Source of the DNA: Lunatimonas salinarum
GTDB taxonomy: Bacteria; Bacteroidota; Bacteroidia; Cytophagales; Cyclobacteriaceae
Assembly (NCBI RefSeq): GCF_017811155.1
Contig: NZ_JACVCV010000008.1
Span: 1-64,000, forward strand
DNA length: 64,000 nucleotides
Direction of reading: 5' to 3'
The translations under genes and the position numbers were made by a program. The notes below the pieces were generated by a model that saw only the letters and a list, made by a program, of their open reading frames with translations, was not told where the DNA came from and did no database searches. The stretch's first letter is position 1. Every line of letters starts with the position of its first letter. This document shows positions 52,264 through 61,900 of this stretch, piece after piece.

Positions 52264-53712
52264 ATGAAAAAGATGATTTGGCTGCTTAGCCTGCTGTTTT
52301 ATACCACCATGGTGCAAGCCGAGTGGTTACTACCTAAAGTTTTTTCCGACCATATGGTGCTACAACGGGACTTGGAAGTACCCGTATGGGGCTGGGCAGA
52401 GCCCCGTGAACGCATTCAGGTTAGTTTTAACGGAAAAACCTATAACGTCCGGGCAGACAAAGAAGGCAAGTGGATGCTAAAGATGGATCCAAGTCCCGCA
52501 GGTGGGCCGTTTACGTTAGAGATAAAAGGTAAAAAGGACCACAAAACATTCCAAGATGTATGGTTGGGAGACGTTTGGTTACTTGGTGGCCAATCCAATA
52601 TGGAATGGGCTCTAAAAAACACCAATCAGGGAGAGGATAGCATTGCGACGGCCGATTTTCCCCAAATACGTCTATTTGAGGTGGGAAGAAACCTGAGCCT
52701 GACTCCTATTAATGATGTGCCTGTGGCCACTTGGTCGGTGTGCACCCCTGAGTCGGTTGCCAATTTCTCCGCGATAGGGTATTACTTCGGCAAGCAGCTC
52801 CATTTGGAAAAAGGCGTAGCCGTGGGACTGTTGGACATCAACTGGGGAGGCACCTTAGTGGAAGTATGGACAAGCCATGACGCCCTCAGTACCCACCCGG
52901 ATTTTGCCGAGCGAACAGGCAAGTACCAGTCAGGGCCCGTCGAGGGCTTTGATCCCTCCGACAAAAGACCTAACCCTTGGCCTACCAGCCTTTTTTACGG
53001 TATGCTGGAACCGGTCATTCCTTTTGGCATCAAAGGCGCCCTATGGTATCAAGGTGAATCCAATGCAACGAGGGCCTACCAATACCGGGAGCTATTTCCC
53101 CTGATGATCCAAGATTGGCGGCAGCATTGGGGACAAGGGGATTTTCCTTTCCTATGGGTACAATTGGCCAATTTTAAAGCTCCGAAAGCGCAACCTGAAG
53201 ACAGCGATTGGGCCGAGCTTCGGGAAGCACAGACCTTGACACTTTCCCTGCCCAATACGGGGCAGGCGGTGATTATTGACCGGGGCGAAGCAAATGATAT
53301 TCACCCGAGAGATAAGTGGACCGTAGCAAACCGCCTGTACCGGGCTGCCGAAAAGGTGGCCTATGGCAAGGACGTCGTCTACAGCGGCCCGGTATATAAG
53401 GGCATGCAGCGGGAAGGCAATACCCTGCGGGTCAGTTTCGACCACGTAGGTTCCGGCTTGATGGTAAGCGATAAGTATGGCTACGTAAAAGGATTTGCAG
53501 TAGCCGGTTCGGACCGCAAATTTCACTGGGTAAAAGGACGGCAAGAGGGTAACGATATCCTCTTGGACGTTTCGGGCATCGCCAACCCCTTGGCTTTACG
53601 CTATGGCTGGGCAGATAATCCCGATGACCTGAATATATACAACCGCGAGGGCCTCCCCTTGAATCCATTCCGAACGGACGATTGGCCAGGCATCACCTAC
53701 GGCAAAAAGTAA
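52264..53712 (+). CDS. Sialate O-acetylesterase-family esterase (SGNH-type)
   Basis: 482 aa from the ATG at 52264, which opens a signal peptide (MKKMIWLLSLLFYTTMVQA); a longer frame to 52090 lacks homology. The beta-sandwich N-terminal part (LPKVFSDHMVLQRDLEVPVWGWAEP) is typical. Catalytic-fold motifs are LLGGQSNMEW (Ser nucleophile), GALWYQGESNA, PFLWVQLANFKAP and the late DIHPRDK (Asp-x-x-His). The family removes acetyl groups from sialic acid or from plant polysaccharides such as xylan and xyloglucan. Given the xylan locus in this window, action on acetylated xylan fragments is plausible but unproven. Confidence 0.9.
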   Translation: MKKMIWLLSLLFYTTMVQAEWLLPKVFSDHMVLQRDLEVPVWGWAEPRERIQVSFNGKTYNVRADKEGKWMLKMDPSPAGGPFTLEIKGKKDHKTFQDVWLGDVWLLGGQSNMEWALKNTNQGEDSIATADFPQIRLFEVGRNLSLTPINDVPVATWSVCTPESVANFSAIGYYFGKQLHLEKGVAVGLLDINWGGTLVEVWTSHDALSTHPDFAERTGKYQSGPVEGFDPSDKRPNPWPTSLFYGMLEPVIPFGIKGALWYQGESNATRAYQYRELFPLMIQDWRQHWGQGDFPFLWVQLANFKAPKAQPEDSDWAELREAQTLTLSLPNTGQAVIIDRGEANDIHPRDKWTVANRLYRAAEKVAYGKDVVYSGPVYKGMQREGNTLRVSFDHVGSGLMVSDKYGYVKGFAVAGSDRKFHWVKGRQEGNDILLDVSGIANPLALRYGWADNPDDLNIYNREGLPLNPFRTDDWPGITYGKK

Positions 53713-53720
53713 AAACACAA

Positions 53721-53754
53721 AAGCCTGCTGTAAATATCTACAGCAGGCTTTTTC
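53721..53754. terminator. Bidirectional terminator between esterase and hemH
   Basis: AAGCCTGCTGTA (53721-53732), loop AATATC, TACAGCAGGCTT (53739-53750), then TTTC. Perfect 12-bp stem, A/T-rich on both sides, serving two convergent genes. Confidence 0.93.
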
Positions 53755-53778
53755 AATTTTTTAAAGAGTCCGTTAAAA

Positions 53779-54816
53779 TCAGGCTTCCTTCTCTACGATC
53801 GATTGCACGCAATCTACCCACGTGTCTTTGGAGTTCAGGCTGGGTACCAAATCCCAAGCGGTACCGCCAAGCTCGATAAATTCTTCCTTGTATTCCTCTC
53901 CCACCTCCACGGTGGTCTCCAGGCAATCCGCTACAAAGGCCGGCGAAAACACCAAAACCTTTTTGACACCTTTGGCAGCCATTTCCTTGATCAGATCTTC
54001 GGTGTAGGGTTTGATCCAAGGATCATTACCCAACCTGGATTGGAAGCAGGTCTTGACTTTCTCCTCCGGCAAATTCAATCGTTCTGCTATGAGGCGGGTC
54101 GTCAGAAAACATTGGGATCGGTAGCAAAACTGGTTTTTCTTGGTGTATTGCGCGCAGCACTTGTCGCTTAACTGGCAATAGCCGTCTACAGACCCCTTTT
54201 TGATCTGCCGTTCGGGCAAACCGTGGTAGGAAAACACAAACATGTCGTATTCCTCCTTTGCCACATACTCCCTGCCAAGTTCCTCCCAGGCCTGCAAAAA
54301 CAATGGATGCTCCACAAAATTGGTGACGTAGGAGATACTGGGAATGATCTGCCATTTGCGGGCTTCCTCCATGACCTTGTCTATCACTGACCCGTTTGTA
54401 GCTGAGGCATATTGTGGAAACAGGGGCAAAACGATAATTTTTTTCACATTGGCCTTATTCAGGGCCTTCAATCCGTCGGCGATACTGGGACTTTGGTAGC
54501 GCATCGCCATTTCAACATGGTATTTCTTTGGGTCTAGCTTTTTTCTCAGCTTGTCCGTTAGGTCTTGGGTATGGAACAATAGCGGGGATCCCCGTTCCGT
54601 CCACAGCTTGCGGTATTCCTTGGCCGACTTAGGCGCCCGAAAAGGCGCGATGATCAGATTGACCAGCATCCAACGTGGGATAAACGGAAAGTCGATCACC
54701 CTGCCATCCATCAAAAACTCCCTTAGATACTTTCGTACATCCCCTGTAGCCGTACTGTCGGGAGTTCCCAAGTTAACCAGTAACACGCCGGTTTTCGCGG
54801 TATTTTTACTCATCAT
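53779..54816 (-). CDS. hemH: Ferrochelatase
   Basis: 345 aa; inserts Fe(II) into protoporphyrin (or coproporphyrin) at the end of haem synthesis. Motifs are TGVLLVNLGTPDSTATGDVRKYLREFLMDGRVID, MAMRYQSPSIADGL, VLPLFPQYASATNGSV, FVFSYHGLPERQI (metal-ligand His) and KVLVFSPAFVADCLETTVEVGEEYKEEFIELGG (Glu). A cysteine-rich insert (YCQLSDKCCAQYTKKNQFCYRSQC) in the middle is notable. ATG-ATG at 54816 and 54813 are both possible starts. Confidence 0.97.
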   Translation of the reverse strand: MMSKNTAKTGVLLVNLGTPDSTATGDVRKYLREFLMDGRVIDFPFIPRWMLVNLIIAPFRAPKSAKEYRKLWTERGSPLLFHTQDLTDKLRKKLDPKKYHVEMAMRYQSPSIADGLKALNKANVKKIIVLPLFPQYASATNGSVIDKVMEEARKWQIIPSISYVTNFVEHPLFLQAWEELGREYVAKEEYDMFVFSYHGLPERQIKKGSVDGYCQLSDKCCAQYTKKNQFCYRSQCFLTTRLIAERLNLPEEKVKTCFQSRLGNDPWIKPYTEDLIKEMAAKGVKKVLVFSPAFVADCLETTVEVGEEYKEEFIELGGTAWDLVPSLNSKDTWVDCVQSIVEKEA

Positions 54817-54985
54817 GATCGGTTTTCCGTTGACATTCTCTATAAACCAAAGGTACTGCCAAAAGTTATAAAAAGGAAAAGCATCCGGCCATTTGCGGAC
54901 GGGTCCTCCGACCTTTTATAAGACGGTGGGATTTGCTTAGTAGAAATCACTTGAAGGGATAAACCGAGATGCGGCTTGCTTCGGG

Positions 54986-56227
54986 TCAGTGAGGTGCTTG
55001 GCTGGCTTTCAGGCTCCACTTCATCAGCGGCCCCGAGGTCATACTCGTCACTATGGCCATCACCACCAGTGCGACGAACAACTTTTCGTCGATAAGGCCA
55101 TTTTCCAGCGCTATAAGGCCTAAGATGATCTCCATGGCACCCCGGGCGTTCATACCGAATCCCACGGCAAGCGATTCTTTGACATTAAATTTCCCCTGAT
55201 AGGCGCCAAAGCCGCTGCCCACGATCTTTCCTACAAATGAAATCACTAGTACAGCCAAGGTGAGGAAAAGGTCGAAATTGGCGACAAAGTTTATCTTCAA
55301 TCCGATGGATACAAAAAACAATGGCGCGAATATATTATTGATAAACTGATGGACGATTTCCTTGGCGCGCTCCGACATGTGTTCGCTATCACCCAAGGCT
55401 ACGCCTAATAGGAAGGCCCCAAAAATGGCGTGTATGCCCAACCACTCTGTAAAGGCCGCCGAAATAAAACACACGGCCATGGAAAGGGAAAGCACGCCTC
55501 CCGGCCAAGCCAGCTTTTTATTCACCCATGGAAGCCCTTTGTTGATCAACGCCTTGCCAACGGTGAGCATAAAGAAGGTAAACAGCAGCGTGATACCGAT
55601 CGTCTGCAACAGAGAGAGGCTGCCTGATTTCCCCATAAAGGAAAGAATGACGGAAAAAATGAGCCATCCAATAATGTCATTAACCATGGCAGATGCCACG
55701 ATCAGCATGCCCATCTTAGTCTTAAACAGGTCTAGATCCATCAGGATACGGACGACGACCGGCAGGGCCGTGATGGACATGGCCGTACCCATAAAAAGGG
55801 AAAAAAGCATGCGATTTCCCTCCGCCAACCCAAAAAAGTCCGGAAAGAAATAGGGAAATACAAATCCTAGCGCAAAAGGAACAACCAATCCCAACAAGCT
55901 AATACTAAGGGCGGCCTTCCCTTGGGACCACACCAGGTGTAGCTCTACTTCCAAGCCCGCTATAAATAAAAGCAAAATTACCGCAATCTGTATAAATCCA
56001 TCCAACGCCAAATTGGCCGAGGGGTTACTCATAAACAAGGACTCAAACAAGCCCGGGGCAAAGGTTCCCAGGATGGTAGGCCCCAACAAGATCCCGGCCA
56101 GCAATTCGCCCACTACCGCAGGTTGATTGAACTTTCGGGCCAGCTCGGCAAACATCCGCGCCATTAACAGCATGGATGCAAGCTGAATCAACAAGTTGAT
56201 GACCTCGGTATGAGATAGTCCGTTCAT
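54986..56227 (-). CDS. CPA2-type cation/proton antiporter
   Basis: 413 aa integral membrane protein with about 12-13 helices. The Na_H_Exchanger fold shows VVGELLAGILLGPTILG near the N-terminus, GLEVELHLVWSQGKAA, TALPVVVRILMDLDLFKTKMGMLIVASAMVNDIIGWLIF (the conserved NDD-like core) and IFGAFLLGVALGDSE and GFGMNARGAMEIILGLIAL. It probably exchanges Na+ or K+ for protons across the inner membrane. No TrkA-N domain is attached. A universal stress protein gene ends 9 bp before its start, so the pair is likely co-transcribed. Confidence 0.92.
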   Translation of the reverse strand: MNGLSHTEVINLLIQLASMLLMARMFAELARKFNQPAVVGELLAGILLGPTILGTFAPGLFESLFMSNPSANLALDGFIQIAVILLLFIAGLEVELHLVWSQGKAALSISLLGLVVPFALGFVFPYFFPDFFGLAEGNRMLFSLFMGTAMSITALPVVVRILMDLDLFKTKMGMLIVASAMVNDIIGWLIFSVILSFMGKSGSLSLLQTIGITLLFTFFMLTVGKALINKGLPWVNKKLAWPGGVLSLSMAVCFISAAFTEWLGIHAIFGAFLLGVALGDSEHMSERAKEIVHQFINNIFAPLFFVSIGLKINFVANFDLFLTLAVLVISFVGKIVGSGFGAYQGKFNVKESLAVGFGMNARGAMEIILGLIALENGLIDEKLFVALVVMAIVTSMTSGPLMKWSLKASQAPH

Positions 56228-56236
56228 GTAGGGAAA

Positions 56237-57067
56237 TTATTTTTTGATTATCAAAAGATTGCAAGGAAGATTTCCTAAAATGTCCTCAATGTCGTGAGGA
56301 AACAGCCGATCAAAAAAAGTGAGGTTTTCATGCCCGCCAAGTACGAGCAAATCTGCGGAGATACTTTCTGAAAACTTCGCTAACTCCGGTGCCCATCGGC
56401 CCGAGGTCACCTTGATGTTTATCTTTAAATCGCCCTTATCTATGGTCTTTAGGATATCCTCCACGTAACTGACTTCCTCGCTCACAAGCTTTTTTCGGTT
56501 TTTAGAAATCTCTGCTTCGCTGCTATCAGAGATGGTGGCCATCTTCAACCCGTACATCTTTATCTCGTTTAAGATAAAAACCTGTTTAACCTGTTCCAGC
56601 TTGCACAGCGCTATACCTTGAGCTACTACATAAGGAGTGAGCGCCTGCTGGGTTCCATTAATCACGATCTTATGAAAAGGACGTGGATGGGTACTGGGTT
56701 CTATAAGTACCAACACCGAGCATTTTGCCTTCCGGATGATCTTTCTAGCAATGCTGCCAATGTAATAAGTAAACAATTCTTCCTTTTTCAAAGCCCCTGC
56801 CACCAATAGATCCACCCCCTCCCTGTTGCATACTTGGATGATTTTCTTGGCCGGCTTGCCTTCCTCCCACACAATCTTGGTCTGACCTAAGTTCACCCCG
56901 TATTTTTCCAGCATACCAAAAAGGCGGTTTTCCAGCTCCGGAGTCTTCTTTCCGATATGGACTAATACCAATTCGGATCGGTGCAAATCTTTCAATCTCT
57001 TGGTTTCGGCAATCAACGCCTCTATCCTGGGCGAAAACGCTATGGCAAGGGCTATCTTCCGGTACAT
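56237..57067 (-). CDS. Tandem universal stress protein (UspA family)
   Basis: 276 aa from the ATG at 57067 (MYRKIALAIAFSPRIEALIAETKRL); the 46 extra residues of a longer frame show no homology. Two Usp domains lie in tandem, about 1-140 and 150-276. The first has ILVAGALKKEELFTYYIGSIARKIIRKAKCSVLVLI (G-x-9-G-S/T-like end); the second ends SISADLLVLGGHENLTFFDRLFPHDIEDILGNLPCNLLIIKK. It lies 9 bp before the antiporter gene, a common pairing in which the Usp protein regulates or accompanies the transporter. Confidence 0.88.
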   Translation of the reverse strand: MYRKIALAIAFSPRIEALIAETKRLKDLHRSELVLVHIGKKTPELENRLFGMLEKYGVNLGQTKIVWEEGKPAKKIIQVCNREGVDLLVAGALKKEELFTYYIGSIARKIIRKAKCSVLVLIEPSTHPRPFHKIVINGTQQALTPYVVAQGIALCKLEQVKQVFILNEIKMYGLKMATISDSSEAEISKNRKKLVSEEVSYVEDILKTIDKGDLKINIKVTSGRWAPELAKFSESISADLLVLGGHENLTFFDRLFPHDIEDILGNLPCNLLIIKK

Positions 57068-57277
57068 ATTTTCTTCGGGATCTCTATCAAAAATCAAAGT
57101 AGGTAAAAATATTGGGAAATCTGGTCCCTTCCGGGAATAAAAAGTAAACTCAGCGACTGAAGCATTTTTTCCTTTTACTGGGTGTAGATTGCATCTACAT
57201 CTCATTTATCTTTCTGTTCACGGACTTTTGGCATTTGCAATGCCGGCTCGATCAATTCTTTCATCTAACAAACAGCC

Positions 57278-58174
57278 TTATTCTACCAGCTTTTCCAAAA
57301 AACCGCGTAATCCAACCACTTGCACCTTAGAATCATAAACATAGCTATCCTCTCCGGGAGTGATGATATACAATTTATCGATACCCAGATCCTCCATGGC
57401 GATATAGGTGCCTTTGGTCAGCTTGGGAGATCGGCTTAATTTAATTTCCGCAGCGGCAATCCAGCGGTTTTCCCTCCTTATCAGTAGGTCAATCTCGGCC
57501 CCGTCCTGCGTGCGGTAAAAATATAGCTCATCATCAATATGTAGTACAGCCTTTACCTGATGAACGACAAAGGATTCCCACGAGCTCCCAACGGCTATAT
57601 TTCCATAAAGGCCCTCCATACCTTTAATACCTAGCAGGTAATGAAGCATGCCCGTATCCCTAAAATAGATTTTTGGAGATTTTACCAGTCGCTTTTTGAC
57701 ATTGATATGCCATAAAGGCAGTTCGGTAACCAAAAAGGCGTTGACAAAATACCCCGTATAGGTTTTGACGGTTGGCATACTTAGGCCAAGTGACTTCGCC
57801 AACGTGCTGTAGTTTACTATTGCACCGTTTAGTGAAGCTAACATCATCATAAGTTGCCTTGTGATATTCGGATTGGCGGTTAAACCTAGAGATGGAAGAT
57901 CTCTTTGGATATAACTATGGATAAAACTCGCATACCAAGATTGTTTGTATTTAATGCTTTCATTAAGCGCAGGCTCAGGAAATCCACCATAAAGCCATAA
58001 AGAAGTCAACGGAATCTGATCATTGACTTCCAATAAATTCAAAGGGTACATTTCTAGGTAATTGATTCTCCCCGCAAGGCTTTCGGAGGACTGTTTCAAC
58101 AATTCAGGGGAGGCAGATCCTAGTATTACAAACCTTCCCGAAATGCGGTGTTCATCTACCAGTGAACGAATCAA
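57278..58174 (-). pseudogene. AAA_14/DUF4143 ATPase, N-terminally truncated
   Basis: 298 codons open from a TTG at 58174. The sequence starts in the middle of the family pattern (IRSLVDEHRISGRFVILGSASPELLKQSSESLAGRINYLEMYPL). The Walker A and B part, normally about 80-90 residues before this, is missing. The DUF4143 part is complete: RDLPSLGLTANPNITRQLMMMLASLNGAIVNYSTLAKSLGLS, KIYFRDTGMLHYLLG, WESFVVHQV and FYRTQDGAEIDLLI. Without the P-loop it cannot bind ATP normally. The upstream flank is not ATPase sequence but a truncated PIN toxin gene, so 58160-58175 is a deletion or recombination junction. Confidence 0.8.
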
Positions 58175-58259
58175 ATATTAAGTCCCAAGCCTTTTTGCAC
58201 AATCGCTTGTCCTCTGTAATAAACCATATGACTGCATGTGTGTCTATCAGAAGATTCAT
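58152..58259 (-). pseudogene. PIN-domain (VapC-like) toxin, 5' fragment
   Basis: 35 codons: MNLLIDTHAVIWFITEDKRL, then CKKAWDLIF, the exact PIN-domain start with the first catalytic Asp (LIDTH). Homology stops at about codon 29; the last residues (DSFTGR) come from the ATPase fragment read in another frame. The remaining two thirds of the toxin are deleted. The ATG overlaps the antitoxin stop as ATGTGATGA, the normal TA-operon arrangement. Confidence 0.8.
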
Positions 58260-58396
58260 CACATGTACTCTTTAAAATCATCTAACGGTTCATCAAAATC
58301 ATCTTTCATCCGAATCAGTCCCTTAGCTAATCCCGGCTTGCGCTGAGGTTTATTTTTGCTTTTTGACACAGATTTTGATTTTAAAAAATCAACCAA
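58259..58396 (-). pseudogene. DUF2281-like antitoxin, C-terminal fragment
   Basis: Open on the minus strand from 58396: VDFLKSKSVSKSKN, then QRKPGLAKGLIRMKDDFDEPLDDFKEYM and a TGA at 58261-58259. The RKxGxAKGLIxMxDDFDEPLxDFKEYM tail is characteristic of DUF2281/VapB-type antitoxins, where it binds the PIN toxin. In-frame TGA just upstream (about 58400) cuts the N-terminal part, so it is probably broken. It overlaps the PIN gene start by one base. Confidence 0.7.
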
Positions 58397-58477
58397 TCAC
58401 CCTCCGAGTTAATTTTTCAATTATCTTTAATCTTCAATAAGTATTTATCCCTAATTTTGATTTTCTTTTTGTCCAAT

Positions 58478-60103
58478 ATGTCTATTAAAAACATGCAATA
58501 CCTGCTTTTCGGGATGCTAATGACGATCTCCCTCACGATTTCAGGTTCGGCTAATGGTCAGGGAGATTATCCTACCTTAGACCAACTGGCAGCGCAGTTG
58601 GCGCAACTGGCAAACGCACATCCGGAAGCAACACGCAAGAGCCTGGGAAAGACCGCAGGTGGAAAAGATATCTGGGTGCTTGAAGTTGGGACCGGCAGGA
58701 TGGACAGTAAGCCTGCCATGGCTGTATTCGGAGGAGTGGAAGGCTACCATCTCTTGGGGGTTACACTTGCCCTTAAATTTGCCGAAAACCTTCTCTCCTC
58801 TAACAAAGAGATCCTCGATTCCCAAACTTTCTACATCTTTCCAAATATGTCGCCTGATGCCTACCAGCAATATTTTGCCCCCATAAAATACGAACGCAGG
58901 GGAAATGCAACGGCGGTGGACCATGATAGGGATGGGACTGTCAGCGAAGACGGATTCGACGATCTAAACGATGACGGGTACATTACGATGATGCGGGTGG
59001 AGTCTCCTTTGGGAGGATATGTCACCTCGGAAGAAAACCCGCTTTTACTACGGCCCATTGATTCTAAAAAAGGTGAAAAAGGAACCCACATGTACCTCAT
59101 TGAGGGTATTGACAATGATAAAGACGGACAACACAATGAAGACTTGGAAGAAGGTATTGCTTTCAACAAAAGTTTATCGTACCAATTCCCGGCGTTTGAA
59201 GCGTTGGCCGGTGATTTTCCCGTATCCCAGATAGAAAGTCGGTTGTTGCTGGACTACCTGTATGAGCGACCGAATATCTACACGGTATTTACCTTTGGGC
59301 CAGCCAACAACCTATCCGTAGCCTTGCCCTATCAGGCAGCCAATGCCCAAAAAAGAGTTGTCACCTCCATCCTGGAGAAAGATGCCCAGCTAAATCAGCG
59401 TCTGTCAACGCTTTATGCAGAAACGGTTTCCTTAAAATCCTATGGACAAACCAATCAGGGAACTCCTGGGGATTTTTTCCAATGGGCCTATTTTCATTTT
59501 GCCCGGCTTAGCTTGTCCACGCCAGGCTGGTGGGTACCTGAAATGAAAACAGGTGATACCAAAAACTTCAGATCTTCCGAAGCCAATTTTCTGGCTTGGG
59601 CGGACTCCATGGGCATGGAGGATGTTTTTGTTCCCTGGACAAAAATAGAGCACCCGGATTATCCGGGCAAAAAGGTAGAAGTGGGTGGCATCAAACCCTT
59701 TGTGATGCACAATCCTCCTTTTGGCATGACAGACAGCTTAGCACAGATGCACACGGATTTTATCCTACAGGTTGCCCGCCAACATCCCAAATTGATGTTG
59801 CTAGATCTAAAAACGGAAAAACTGGACAAAGACTTGACCCGGATTACAGTGGAGCTGTTTAACGACGCACCCATTCCAACGCATACGGAAATGGGGAATC
59901 GGTCGAGGTGGTTCAAGAAAATCCGGGTGGATATGGGCAGGGAGGCATCCGACATCCTGTTAGGGGATAAGATCAAATTGATCGACAGTTTGGATGCCTA
60001 CGGGAAGACTACCTTAAGTTGGGTGGTTAAAGGAAAAGGTGCTGTCCGCATTCAGGCAGGAGCACCGCATACCGGATTTACCGAAATCACAGTTAACCTA
60101 TGA
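58478..60103 (+). CDS. M14 carboxypeptidase-like protein with swapped/lost zinc ligands
   Basis: 541 aa from the ATG at 58478, followed by a signal peptide (to about SANGQ). It is related to the M14 peptidase encoded directly downstream. At the zinc site the H-x-x-E of M14 is E-G-Y-H (FGGVEGYHLLG): Glu at the His position (88) and His at the Glu position (91). The third ligand His (SYHNYGG in the neighbour) reads TFGPANN, and the catalytic Glu motif (TNEL) is also missing. The Ca-binding-like loops DHDRDGTVSEDGF and NDDGYITMMR are kept, as is the C-terminal beta domain. Probably a non-catalytic partner or binding protein. Its stop overlaps the next start as ATGA. Confidence 0.82.
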   Translation: MSIKNMQYLLFGMLMTISLTISGSANGQGDYPTLDQLAAQLAQLANAHPEATRKSLGKTAGGKDIWVLEVGTGRMDSKPAMAVFGGVEGYHLLGVTLALKFAENLLSSNKEILDSQTFYIFPNMSPDAYQQYFAPIKYERRGNATAVDHDRDGTVSEDGFDDLNDDGYITMMRVESPLGGYVTSEENPLLLRPIDSKKGEKGTHMYLIEGIDNDKDGQHNEDLEEGIAFNKSLSYQFPAFEALAGDFPVSQIESRLLLDYLYERPNIYTVFTFGPANNLSVALPYQAANAQKRVVTSILEKDAQLNQRLSTLYAETVSLKSYGQTNQGTPGDFFQWAYFHFARLSLSTPGWWVPEMKTGDTKNFRSSEANFLAWADSMGMEDVFVPWTKIEHPDYPGKKVEVGGIKPFVMHNPPFGMTDSLAQMHTDFILQVARQHPKLMLLDLKTEKLDKDLTRITVELFNDAPIPTHTEMGNRSRWFKKIRVDMGREASDILLGDKIKLIDSLDAYGKTTLSWVVKGKGAVRIQAGAPHTGFTEITVNL

Positions 60104-61848
60104 TCCGTTTCACTATGATTAAATTCAATAAAACGATTCTATTTTTCGGAACGCTATTTCTGCTTGTTTCCATAGAGGTTGACGCCCAAGAAAAGTTCTT
60201 CCGAGCCATCGGAACACCCCATACGCCCAAAGTGGAAGTAGCATGGAACCGCTATCACACAAACGATGGCCTGCTGGATATCATGCAACGCATGGTCAAA
60301 GCACACCCTTCTCTGGCAAAACTTGAAAGCATCGGTAAGTCCTTTGAGGGCAGGGATATATGGCTGCTGACCATCTCTGATTTTGGCCACGGAAATCCGG
60401 ATCGCAAGCCGGGCATGTACATCGATGGAAACATCCATTCCAACGAACTGCAGGGATCCGAATTTGCCTTGTACACCGCTTGGTACCTCACCGAGATGTA
60501 TGGAGAACTGGATTTCATCCGTGAATTGCTGCGAGATAAAACGTTTTACATTGCTCCCACCATCAACCCCGATGCTAGGGATAACTTCATCAAAGAAGCT
60601 AATACGCCGCACTCGCCCCGGTCAGGCATGATCAAGCTGGATGACGATCAGGATGGAGCGATCGGAGAAGACGGCTTCAATGATCTCAATGTAGACGGCC
60701 ATATCACCCAAATGATTCGAAAGTCACCCAATGGACGATACATCAAAGACCCTCTCGATCCACGAAAATTAATCCCTGTTTCTGCGGAAGCGTTTGGTGA
60801 CTATGAAATATTGGGCTATGAGGGCATTGACGCAGACGGAGACGGCCGGGTAAACGAAGATGGCATCGGATACTACGATCCCAACCGGGATTGGGGATGG
60901 AAATGGCAACCGGATTACGTGCAACGAGGAGCCTATAAGTATCCCTTCAGCCTGCCCGAAAACCGAGCCGTAATGGAATTTGTGATGAAGCATCCCAATA
61001 TTGCCGGAGCACAAAGCTACCATAACTACGGCGGAATGATCCTGCGTGGACCAGGTGCCGAAGAAGACCTGGACACCTATAATCAACAGGATATCCGTAT
61101 TTACGACGCCATCGCCAAAAAAGGCGAGGAAATGATCCCAGGCTACAGGTACTTGGTCGTTTACAAAGATTTATACTCTGTATTTGGGGGCGAACTGGAT
61201 TGGTTTTACGGTGGCCGGGGCATCTACACCTATACCAATGAACTGATGGTCTCTTACCTTTACTTTCACGAAAATGCCGGAAGGGGTAACCAAGAGGAAG
61301 AGATGAAGGTAGACCGGTACCTGACCTTTGGGGATGCATTTGTGCCTTGGGAGGCATTCGAACACCCGCAATTTGGCAGGGTCGAAATTGGTGGTTTCAA
61401 GAAAAATTTTGGCCGTTTACACCCCGGATTTCTATTGGAGCAAGATGCACATCGAAATATGGCCTTTACGATCTACCATGGCTATCATACCCCCAAGCTA
61501 TCCGTGAGCGATGTCAAAGAGGAAGATCTGGGCCGGGGGCTAAAAGCCATCACCGCCACCATTCAAAACGAACGGTTGATGCCTACCCATTCCAGCCAAG
61601 ATTTGAAATACCGTATCGAACGGCCCGATTTTGTATCGATCAGCGGCGTGGAGGTCCTATCGGGGATGATCGTCGAAAACGAAGACTTTAACAAGGTACA
61701 GGAACAAACCTACGAGCCTGAAAAAATCCGCGTGGAAAATATTCCCGGAATGGGCACCGTCAAAGTACGCTGGATCGTAAAAGGAAACCGACCCTACCGC
61801 ATTCAGGTGGATTCTGCCAAAGGCGGTATCGCAGAATGGAAGCCCTAG
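60100..61848 (+). CDS. M14-family zinc carboxypeptidase, exported
   Basis: 582 aa with a signal peptide (to about VDAQ). The zinc motif is intact: YIDGNIHSNELQGSE with His113 and Glu116, third ligand in AGAQSYHNYGGMIL and a putative catalytic Glu in YTYTNELMVSYLYF. Acidic loops DDDQDGAIGEDGFNDLNVDG and DADGDGRVNEDGIG look like calcium-binding EF-hand-type loops and are shared with the upstream paralogue. A C-terminal beta domain follows (about 455-580). The start overlaps the upstream stop by 4 bp (ATGA), so both are translationally coupled and probably made in equal amounts. Substrate unknown. Confidence 0.9.
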   Translation: MIRFTMIKFNKTILFFGTLFLLVSIEVDAQEKFFRAIGTPHTPKVEVAWNRYHTNDGLLDIMQRMVKAHPSLAKLESIGKSFEGRDIWLLTISDFGHGNPDRKPGMYIDGNIHSNELQGSEFALYTAWYLTEMYGELDFIRELLRDKTFYIAPTINPDARDNFIKEANTPHSPRSGMIKLDDDQDGAIGEDGFNDLNVDGHITQMIRKSPNGRYIKDPLDPRKLIPVSAEAFGDYEILGYEGIDADGDGRVNEDGIGYYDPNRDWGWKWQPDYVQRGAYKYPFSLPENRAVMEFVMKHPNIAGAQSYHNYGGMILRGPGAEEDLDTYNQQDIRIYDAIAKKGEEMIPGYRYLVVYKDLYSVFGGELDWFYGGRGIYTYTNELMVSYLYFHENAGRGNQEEEMKVDRYLTFGDAFVPWEAFEHPQFGRVEIGGFKKNFGRLHPGFLLEQDAHRNMAFTIYHGYHTPKLSVSDVKEEDLGRGLKAITATIQNERLMPTHSSQDLKYRIERPDFVSISGVEVLSGMIVENEDFNKVQEQTYEPEKIRVENIPGMGTVKVRWIVKGNRPYRIQVDSAKGGIAEWKP

Positions 61849-61900
61849 CTGCACCGCCTTATGCCAGCGATGAGATGAACCCATCACCAATCCGCATGCA

